A DNA stretch of 19,979 nt from Phytophthora quininea. Its lineage: Eukaryota; Oomycota; Peronosporomycetes; Peronosporales; Peronosporaceae. The stretch is taken from contig JAAVTG010000947.1 in the NCBI GenBank assembly GCA_011947345.1, positions 1-19,979 of the forward strand, read 5' to 3'. Made by a program: the position numbers and the translations under genes. A model generated the notes under the pieces. That model saw only the letters and a program-made list of their open reading frames with translations. It searched no databases and was not told where the DNA came from. Positions 10,101 through 18,800 of the stretch are shown one piece after another (the stretch's first letter is position 1; every line of letters starts with the position of its first letter).

Positions 10101-10654
10101 GGGTACATTCGTTGTAACCAGTGATCAGCAAACCATAGCAATCGGCCTTTGAAGAGATTATCCGAGCTGAACGCTTCATGCAGTGACTCTGATGTAACAG
10201 TATAACTATAGTAGCTAAGATACCTTCGCGCGCACTTGCGCGGCTGCGTACAACCACTCCGCTGCAATGATCCGACGGATTGTCCGTTCCGCTGTTTTGT
10301 TTGCAGTGCACGACTTCACTGCTCGCCGATCCGCCAGTTTGAACCATCAAATGTAATTAAGACCGAGAGCATCAAAGGCAAACGTGTATACAGTTGTAGA
10401 GGAGTCAACCTGCCATGCTGAACTATAACGCCTTCTACTGGAAATTCATGTTGCCCGCCAAAAACTCCTGGGCAAAGTAGAGTCATCCATCCGCAGTACA
10501 TCGTTGTGGCGTTCGGGTTCGTGGCCAGCAGTTGAAAAACCGGGAACGTGGAGCCCTTTCAATCGTGCTCGTTAGCTGGTCCTTGAACTTCTTGATCGCA
10601 ACATCAGAACGCGAAAGTTTACAGGTATGATCACCCTCTTCGTTAATAACAAGT
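10101..10654. other. intergenic, no gene seen
   Basis: Several short open frames overlap on both strands without recognisable domains. Sequence just above 10,100 may still be degraded Helitron. The part closest to the HscB gene is ordinary upstream sequence. Confidence 0.35.
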
Positions 10655-10661
10655 TCACTTC
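10655..10661 (+). promoter_or_regulatory. candidate oomycete initiator element
   Basis: TCACTTC fits the oomycete initiator consensus TCAYTYY and lies 115 bases upstream of the chosen HscB start codon. Short matches are common by chance, so this is only a plausible transcription start. Confidence 0.35.
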
Positions 10662-10775
10662 AACTCGGAATGTGTGGATTAGTGTGTGTATTATGTATGC
10701 GAGGACGAAATGACTGCGCCCTTTGTGGTCGTGGTCACTGTCTATCACGAGTCGAAGTGCTCACCCATCAAGCTA

Positions 10776-11871
10776 ATGCTGTCGGGCAAGATGCTGCGTC
10801 GAGGCCTGCAGCGCGCTGCAAGGACGCCGCAGTCGGTGCGCTGCTTCTCCGCCGTCGCCGAGAGGGATCTGCCTGAGGTCGCATGCGCTCGAGACGCCAA
10901 AGGACGTAAGCAGAAGTCGTTTGGGTGACAACGGAAAGGCGACGGAAGCAACTGACGCCTGTCGTGTATTTCTTGCAAGGCAGCGGACTGCTGGAAGTGC
11001 CACCACGCGACGGACTGTTGTTCATTCTTCTGCAAGTCGTGCAACGCCATCCAGCCCATTAACAAGGGCTGCCACTGCGACTACTTTGAGATGTTCCAAA
11101 TGTACGAAGACCTAGTAGAGTGGGCGAGCCATTGCTCACTGCGTTGTGCTGCTCTCTACTGTAGTCCCAAGCACTTTAACCTGGAACAGCGTAGCATCGA
11201 GAAGACCTACTGGAATCTGCAAAAGCGCCTTCACCCCGATTTGTACGGCTCCAAGTCGGAGGTACGTGGAAATTGACCTTTGCTGAGGAGATGCAGATTC
11301 GCTGAGGATGTCGTCGCTTTTCCCTTTTAAGTTTGAAAAGGAGCTGTCTGCAGTGAATGCTGCGGTTATTAACGATGCCTACAACATGCTGAAGAAGCCC
11401 AACACGCGCGTTAAATATCTGGTGCGTTGCTGGGTAGGGAGGAGAGGGAAAGAAGCCGTTCTAATGTCTGCTGCTGCTGACTTTTCTGTAGCTTGCGCTG
11501 CATGGGATTGATGCTCTTGGTGAAACTGCGAGCACGGCTGTAGATCCAGAGCTGCTCATGCAAACGATGGAGATCAGGTCAATAAGAGAACTGTCTGGAG
11601 GCCAGTTTATCATTTAGTTTATCGCTTGGACTAACCACCGCTTGTGGACTGTTTGCAGAGAACGCACGCTGACGCGGCAAATGCAGATGAACTTCATGAG
11701 ATTCGCAAGGACATTTCGGAGCACATTGACGCTGTGATTGCCAAGCTTGGTGAGGTATACGACCAGGCGAAGGACCTTGCTACAACCAAACAATACGCTG
11801 TCGAGCTCCAGTATATGGTCAAGTGTGCAGAAGAAGTCGACCGCAGGGAAGACCAGCTGGACGGGTACTAG
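10776..11871 (+). CDS. HSCB: HscB/Jac1-type mitochondrial J-protein co-chaperone
   Basis: Six exons: 10776-10905, 10984-11101, 11165-11261, 11332-11421, 11492-11577 and 11661-11871. All introns are GT-AG, 63-83 nt, and the model gives 243 residues (human HSCB is about 235). The start at 10776 gives an Arg-rich presequence without acidic residues (MLSGKMLRRGLQRAARTPQS), suited to mitochondrial import; an in-frame ATG at 10686 gives a less likely N-terminus. Residues 46-63 hold a tetracysteine site (CWKC ... FCKSC), as in animal HSCB. The J-domain follows (DYFEMF, KHFNLEQRSIEKTYWNLQKR) with the HPD motif at residues 106-108 (11232-11240). The C-terminal helical domain (ELHEIRKDI ... LQYMVKCAEEVDRRE) is the part that in this family binds the scaffold ISCU and delivers it to mtHsp70 for cluster transfer. 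The last acceptor is ambiguous: CAG at 11658 versus AG at 11660; only the second gives the conserved C-terminus. Confidence 0.87.
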
Positions 11872-12006
11872 AATGCTACATGTACCTGTTCGGCATTGTT
11901 GAGGCCCGTGACAACAAGATAAACCTCTAACGATCTTGCGCTTGTGCATCATTATTTTTCGGCTTGTGCATGTTGGTCGCGTTGTGGTTTTTCTTGGTCT
12001 AAGGCT
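11872..12006. other. tail-to-tail intergenic spacer
   Basis: Only 135 bases separate the HscB stop from the SF3A1 stop on the other strand. It is T-rich in its second half and must hold both 3' ends. I see no clear AATAAA signal, so the poly(A) sites are unassigned, and overlapping 3' UTRs are likely. Confidence 0.5.
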
Positions 12007-14247
12007 CTAACGCCGTCCACCGCGCTGGCGTACGCTCAGCTCCAGTACTGTATCATTGACAAAGTTGTAGTGCGCGCACGTGAGAGCGTCCTTGACGAAG
12101 CCCATCGAGAATTTGAGCTGCTGTTTGTTCGCTGGCATATTGCTCAACTCAGCCTATAAAATAATGAATTGTCAGATGTAATTCATCAAGAGCGTATCTC
12201 CATAAAGCATACCGAGATTTTTGCTTGACCGTCCGCATGTTGGCCTTCACATCGACCTCAATCGTCAATACCTGCCCTTCTAGCTTCCAGTGGGCATTGT
12301 CCGAGTCATTCGGGACGTTAATGAGCAGGCGTACAATCCCCTGCAGCGAAACAATTACAGTTAGCTTCCTGCAAAAGATAAAGAACTGCCCAAACGACCA
12401 GCACTTACAGGGTGTCTGGCAGCAAATACATCTTCTGGGAGCAATGAAGATCCGCCCGTACGGTGTCGCTTAGCTGCAGGCTCAAGATCTTCACCTGGAG
12501 GACCACTGACCCCAGGAGGCCCTGACGACATTCCACCAACCCCTGGAGGCATGGCGCCGGGTGCCAGTATGTGAGGTGGAACCACCCCTGGAGGGGGAAT
12601 CCCAGGAGGAGCCATACTTGAAGGAGCCATTCCGGGAGGAAGCATACAAGGTTGGCCTCCAGGTGTATTCATGCCTAGAATGCCCAGGCCAGGTTGAGCC
12701 ACAGGAGGGACCACACCGGGAGGAGCTATACCTGGAGGCATCATGCCCACGGCAGGATCAGGAACGCCAATCAACGGGCCCGGGACCATTGATGCAGATA
12801 CACCTGGCGGAGGTTGTGAAGTAACAGCACTCGGCAACTGATGCTCTGGTACGCCAAAACCAGCGGACATCGCTTCTTCCTCGACCTGGGGCATCTTCTG
12901 AAAGGCACTCGTTTTATCCTCATCATCCGAGTCTTCCTCCACGTCATCGCCCTGGTTTTCGTACTGCCGGTGCAGCGCTGTTGGTGGTGCTGTAGTCGCT
13001 TGCAGCAGCCGCGCCTCCTCCTCTGCAGATGATGCGAAAATATCGGCACGTTTGGTAGCAAAGCGCCGAAGAGAGTCTGCAATTGCCGAGCCTGCGGCGT
13101 AGGAGCTTTCCTTTTGCTTTTCAAGATGACGCTGCGTTTCCTCACGCCACTTTGGATTCATCAGCTTAATTCGCATGTGTTCATTAGCCTCGGCAGAGGA
13201 GAGTGTTTTGCCATCCACGCTAAGCAGCGGCTGCTGCATCGCTGTCGCCGTGGCATGAGGCACGTAGTCTTCAACCACTTTAATGTCTGGTTTTGGCTCA
13301 TCATCAGCATCCTCTTCTTCATCATCTTCACCCATGTCCATATCTTCATCATCCGATGCCTTCGCCTCGCCCTCAGCTGTAGCAGAAGCACCGAGATCGT
13401 CGGTGTCGTCGAAAGTGATCGTCTCCACAACAATAAAGTCCTGCCAGTCAACCTGTGCAAGCGCACGGCGCTCAGCATCGCTCTCGGCGGCCTCTTTATC
13501 CTTACGCTCCTGCTCGGAACGCTGCCATTCCATCCTGTGCACACACCTATCCAGCACCTTCATACGCTCCATGCCTTCCTCAATGCGCCTCATCTGGTCC
13601 TCCGACTTGCCCAGAACCTGTGTGTAGCTCTCCAAGAGTGCTGTAAAGTACGCAAATAGAGGGTGCGTGGGCTTCAAAAGTCGAATTGCGGGTTGCGCTG
13701 CTCTCTCGTAGCCAGCCCCGACAGGAACGAGCTGCCGCTCAGCGCCGTGTACTGCGCCGTAAGGTACATGACCTCCTGGTCCAGAGCGCTCAGCGTCGGG
13801 TGTTTGATGACGAACTTCGTCCTGCGGCGGCTGCAGCTCCTTCTCCCTGATCTTCTTGGCCACTTTGGCCGTCACATCCTGCACAGCCTTCTTCTCCACG
13901 ACCACGTCGCACTGCGGTTCAGTCTGCTGCTGCCTCTCCTCCTCCGGCTGCCCTTGTTCCTGCTTCTGCTCCTTCTCCTCCTGCTCATCCACTGACACGT
14001 TCTTCTTGGCGATGAACTCGCTGACCTTGTGCTCGTAGTAGGCGTGGTACGGGTCGGCCTCACGCAGGAACGAGAACTTGGCGGACATGCGCTCGCCCAC
14101 GATGCGGCTCTCAAAGGCGCGGCCGTTGCTGGCCACGAACTGCGCCGTCTTGTCCACCACCGCGCGGGTGTCGGGCGGCGGGTAGATGATGCCCGTCACG
14201 CGGCCCTGCACCGTCGCCTCATGGTGCTGCTCCTCGAACGCCGCCAT
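12007..14247 (-). CDS. SF3A1: splicing factor 3A subunit 1 (SF3A1/Prp21)
   Basis: Exons, minus strand: 14247-12409, 12340-12213 and 12153-12007, about 704 residues (human 793). SF3A1 is a U2 snRNP subunit needed for the pre-spliceosome. In order: SURP1 (residues about 20-72; IYPPPDTRAVVDKTAQFVA), Glu/Gln-rich linker, SURP2 (about 145-205; HPLFAYFTALLESYTQVL at its end), PRP21-like core (DWQDFIVVETITF, EHMRIKLMNPKWREE), a Pro/Gly-rich PPG tract, a basic AAKRHR stretch, and a C-terminal ubiquitin-like domain (IVRLLINVPNDSD ... LKFSMGFVKDALT) ending RQRGGRR. The MAAFEE start at 14247 matches where the family begins; ATGs further upstream in frame (up to 14367) look like leader. Two blemishes are visible: a frame-shifted segment in SURP2 (about 13680-13813) and exon 2 being one base short. 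Both are probably sequence errors. Confidence 0.9.
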
Positions 14248-14637
14248 CCTGCTGCTGTTGCTGCTGCCAATTGATCGCGACCAAACACCCCAGACAGTTG
14301 ATTGGTTGAAATACGACATCTTCTTAAAACGTTGTTGTTGGCTTGGCTTTTTTGGAGACCACAACAACTGAAAACGTTATGAGGGCGCTTGTCTTCGTGC
14401 TGAGCCGTTCTGGTGACCGGAGCTTGTTGTCGCTCTCGCTCTCCACATCCACCGTCTCCTCTTCATGTTCTACCTCGAAAATGCAAAAATGGTGTACTAC
14501 TAGTAATATCCTTTTTCGCGCTTTTGGGCTACTACCGGTACATGAATGAAAAGGCAACTTGCAGTGCAAGGAGTGTGCTTTGTTTTTGAGACGGGCTGCA
14601 GCAGCCGATGGGTGAAGATCCTCCGGTCGCGAGCGGC
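14248..14637. other. SF3A1 upstream region and 3' flank of the PLAC8-motif gene
   Basis: This 390-base gap holds the SF3A1 leader and the 3' end of the next gene on the same strand. A CCAAT word read on the minus strand (about 14300-14304) lies some 55 bases before the SF3A1 ATG. I see no other gene; the long minus-strand frame crossing this gap is read-through of introns and 3' UTR. Confidence 0.4.
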
Positions 14638-15448
14638 TTAGACGCGGTCGATGACTTCTTCCTGCAGCTCCATGGTCTTCTCGCGCTCGTTGAGCTCCAC
14701 GTTCACTTGGGCCTGCGTCACAGACGAGCATCGTTAGTCGTTTGGATCCCAGAGTTTGAGCCCAGCAGAAGGATTTCGCGCGCACCGTCATGCAGCCCTG
14801 GGTCGAGGCGTACGTGCACTGCGCGATGCACTGCATCATGTCGGCGAGGTCGCCGAGCTCCGAGATGCAGATCGACAGCAGGCTGCACACGCAGCTGACC
14901 AGCTGGATGCAGTTGTTGCAGCGCTGCAATAGTAGGGAAAAAAGCAATGTTAGCAAAACGAGAAGCACGGGTTCCGACAACCGACGCCGAACTCGTACGA
15001 TGATGCGGTTGTCCCACTTGTCCGGCTGCAGTCGGTAGCGGTCCATGACCATCATGCGCGTGGCGGACACGGCGCAACCGTTGCAGCAAAAGGCCTCGAG
15101 GCACAGGCAGCCGTTGGGGCAGCTGGACTCGCCGCAGTGGCCCGAGCGCGCGCACGGGATGATGCCGTCCATGTAGCCTTGGCAGCACGTGTAGTTGCTC
15201 ATGTCGTAGTGCAACGCCTTGCGCCGGATGATGATCTGCGCGCAGCATGGGCACAGGCACGCGCCCAGGCAGCCTGTGGGGCAGGCGAAGCAGCTCGTTA
15301 GTCCAGTTAGCATAGTACGATTGACTCAGGTCGCGGCCCTACAGAGCGGGTCGCGCCCCGGCGCCTGCATCATGCCGACTTGGAAGGCGCCCGGGTTGTC
15401 CTTGCGCACGTCGTCATCGATGGGGTCGCCCGAGCACAGGATGCACAT
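14638..15448 (-). CDS. PLAC8-motif cysteine-rich protein, function unknown
   Basis: Four exons, minus strand: 15448-15343, 15273-14999, 14923-14786 and 14712-14638. Introns are GT-AG, 69-75 nt, and all phases join, giving 197 residues of which 26 are cysteine. It starts MCILCSGDPIDDD. Across the first splice it forms CCLGACLCPCC, which contains the CLxxxxCPC signature of PLAC8-motif proteins. CCQGYMDG, CPNGCLCLEAFCCNGC and WDNRIIRCNNC follow, then a hydrophobic segment (CIQLVSCVCSLLSICI, likely membrane-associated) and a charged C-terminus (NVELNEREKTMELQEE). Plant and animal PLAC8 relatives include cell-size regulators and metal or calcium transport factors, but this member's role cannot be assigned. 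The first intron lies inside the signature; its unspliced reading stops within the intron. Confidence 0.75.
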
Positions 15449-15853
15449 GGTTCAAGCAGCGGTCTCCTTCCCAGCGAGCGCGTCGGAGAGTGAAAGGAGA
15501 AGCCCAGTGCACCCAGTCGTTGAGCCGTCAACATTTGTTGCGGCGCTTCGCATAATTCTACATTTAGATTTTATTCTATCTGACACGAGTTCATTTACAT
15601 CTGACACAGGTAAAATACACACTTTTTCTCGCACAAAGCAGACGGAGCTCGCGACGGAAGCAGCTCGACGCCGCCTTGCACTCTTCAGCTGCGTGTACTT
15701 CTTCACCGCTGGACGGATCGCTAGGCCACTGACTCCACCTACTCGCCTGTGCGGCCACTCCCGGACGCATGTGGCGCAAGCGCAGAGGCTCCCTGGGCGG
15801 CGGCAGCGCGGCCGAGCGCCACCGAGTCGCCGGGCTCCACGTCGCTCACGGGT
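15449..15853. promoter_or_regulatory. divergent promoter region
   Basis: The PLAC8-motif gene and the formin are transcribed away from each other from this stretch. The minus strand has TCACTCT at 15487-15493, an exact TCAYTYY initiator match 39-45 bases from the ATG at 15448. On the plus strand TCATTTA at 15591-15597 is one base from the consensus. AT-rich sequence near 15550-15600 separates them. The part from 15769 may already be formin coding sequence (see the start-codon note). Shared regulation is an inference. Confidence 0.4.
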
Positions 15854-18800
15854 ATGCCGTCCTCCATGTCCATCACCAGCAGCAGCCCGTTCCTGGGCAG
15901 CGACCCCAATGCCAACGACCGCGCACTCGTGTTCCGGCTGGAAGTGCCAACGCCGGGGCCGCTGGGACTCGATCTGAGGGCCCGGCACATTGAGCGGGAC
16001 AAACCGCAACGTGGCGCGGTGGTGAAGGGCTTCCGACCGCTGCACGGAGGCAAAAAGGGCTATGTGGAGACCACGGGTCGCGTCAAGGTGGGCGACATCC
16101 TGCAGATCATCCACAAGACGCCCATCGACGATATGCCCTTCGAGCAGATCGTCAAGCACGCCATGCAACTACAGAAGGACCCAACGGCCTGGCCGCTGTC
16201 TATGGAGTTCCGTCGAGAACCGGACAAGCACGATGTGAATTTCCAGCAGAGCTCGTCCAAGCCCAGACGCAACAGCTTCTTTCGGTCGTCCATCTCCATG
16301 GCCAACTCGGTGCAGGACGGGAACTTTAACGAGAAGCTGCAGTACTTCCGAGATTTCTTTGCGACGAGGATCCCGACAGGTGGGGCTGCCCCAAAAGAGA
16401 AGGAGAAGCCTCCGAAGGTTCCGAAAGCGGAGACGGTGGATGAAATGTACCGTGATTTGATGCTGAAACGCGGCGTGCCCGAGGACGTCATGGACGAACT
16501 CATTCGGATCGAGTCGCTGGAGACCAAATGGCACGTTGTGTGGTACGCGCAGCAGAACGAGAACGAAGACAACTCCAAGTTGAACGCGACAGAAGCGAAA
16601 AAGTTTGCCGACAATCTTGTGGAATTGAAATGGGACAATAAGGGATTAAAGGATTTGGAAGCTTTGCGTTCCAAGATCGCCATCGCCTCGACAGACTGGT
16701 TGGAAGCTTTTCTGGAGCACTTTGGATTGGATTATCTTACAATGAAGCTGCCGGACCCATCCCCATTTCCTGTTGAACACTTCAAGTACGAGAAGGCGAC
16801 TCGAGTGTGCGAGGTGATTTTGCGGATATTGCGGTCACTGACCCACTTTACTGCTGGCGTAGAAGCCATCACGAATACACCAGGACTCGTCAAGAGAGTG
16901 GCTTTGTGCTTTCATACGGAGAACGGCGACGTGAAGAAGTACACGTTGCAATTGCTCGGTATCGTGTGCTACAATAGTGCGGCGGGGCACACTGCTGTCA
17001 TCGAGGCCTTTGACCACTACAAGGAAACCAAGGGCGAAAGTATTCGTTTCAGCTGCTTGCGAGATGCGCTCAGGTCCACGAGATACTCGCTGGTGTTCAA
17101 GGAGGATGTGTTGAGTTTTGTGAATATCATTGTGAATAAGGCAATCCGGCTGGAGGATCGACTAGCAATCCGATCCGATTTCATGGCGCTCAAGATGGCC
17201 GGGTATTTTGAAGAAATCCGTGCCAAATCTCTCGCTGTGCAACGCACAAAATATCCATTGGCTACTTCTGCGTCATCGCCTACCGAGAGCAGCTCTAGCG
17301 AAGCTCCATCCCCGGTGTCTATGGGGTCAGCAGTGGCCTCTCCTGTACCGATGAAACATATTGCAAAGAATACCTCGTCACCACTTTTGCACAGTAGAGC
17401 CACGAACTCACCTATCACCGGGAGAGGGAAGGGTCCAGAAACTCCCGTTAGAGGAGCAGACATCTTGAAGCCTCTCAACAATCGATCAAGAGGTCCTCAA
17501 GACCAAAGTGGCGGTAGACTGTCCGCAAGCGCTCCACCTTCTCCAATAGATCATGAACCGGCAATGTCCCCGGATAACTCAATAACTCGCTCCTCCCTCC
17601 CGTTGGATGGAAAATGTGGACCACGTATTGGAAATGGGGGCAACAGCATTATTAGCAGTTCGGTGACGCAGCTCCGAAATCAACTGGACAATATGGAGAA
17701 ACAGATTGACGTGTTTGAGCAGTTTATGGAGGATGATCGGAAAGACACGATTTTTGAACGAACAGACCTGTCGTCGGTGGAGAACGTCTTCCAGTCTCTG
17801 TTTGATAGTGTGGCAAACGATTCTGAACTTCAGACATGTTTATTGTCGATCTTACAGCAATTACTCTTCATTCCCGGCGACCGGGTAATTGGAAAGGAAA
17901 TGTGGGCATTAGCGGAACAGGTCATAAAACAGATTACGTTGTTGGCTCCTGTTGAGGAAGTACGCAATTTCGAGCTCGGGTACGAAGACCGTAAACTCTG
18001 TTGAAGATGCGTGATCGGTATGCGCAGTTTCTCCAAAATGTGCAGACGAAGACCCTACGTTTCAATTTCGGATGGGCCCGATCATTTTAATTGAAAATAA
18101 AGACCATAACGACGACCTGCTCTCGGATGGAACCGCGGAGGAGACTGACGAAGAAGATGTTCCTACAAACCAGGTGACTGCTCATGAGCACCCCGAGCTG
18201 GTAAAGTATTTCAAGCTACTCAAGATGGGAATGCCCATGCAACATGTACAACTGAAAATGAGCAGCGAAATTCAATCGTTCGACCCTTCAATTCTGGAGA
18301 CACCTGACACGGTCATTCAACTAACAAAGCCGGAGACAGAAGAGCAACCCAAGGGCACCAGGGCTGAAGAACACGAGAAATATGCGAAGTTTTTCAGGCT
18401 AAAGAAGATGGGCATGCCGCTGCCACATATTGAGTTGAAAATGTCGACTGAAGGTCTGGATAGCACAATACTAGAAGTCCCAGATTTGCTTCTTGATGGT
18501 GATGGAAACGAAGTGAAAGAAGGCACTGAGGCTGCTGCTACTGCCACAGGGTTCGCTGGCATTCCGGTTAAAGAGCACGATAAGTTTGTCAAGTTTTTAA
18601 GCTGATGAAAATGGGGATGCCATTGGAGCACATTCAGTTGAAGGCATCGTCTGAAGGTCTTGATGGGTCGCTGCTAAGCACACCCGATCAGCTTTTGGAC
18701 GAAGAGGGCAACGTTTTTGTGGCTACCACTTCAGAACAAACGCCAAAGGGAATTCCAGTGAAGGACCATGAAAAATTTGCCAAGTTTTTCAAGTTAATGA

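Noticed and set aside
13114..13995. Long plus-strand open frames opposite SF3A1
   Set aside because: They are antisense shadows of the Glu/Lys-rich coding strand, giving Leu/Ser-rich low-complexity translations.
14324..15313. Single 329-residue minus-strand protein
   Set aside because: This frame reads through three introns and the 3' UTR of the four-exon PLAC8-motif gene; the spliced model gives conserved Cys clusters and clean phases.
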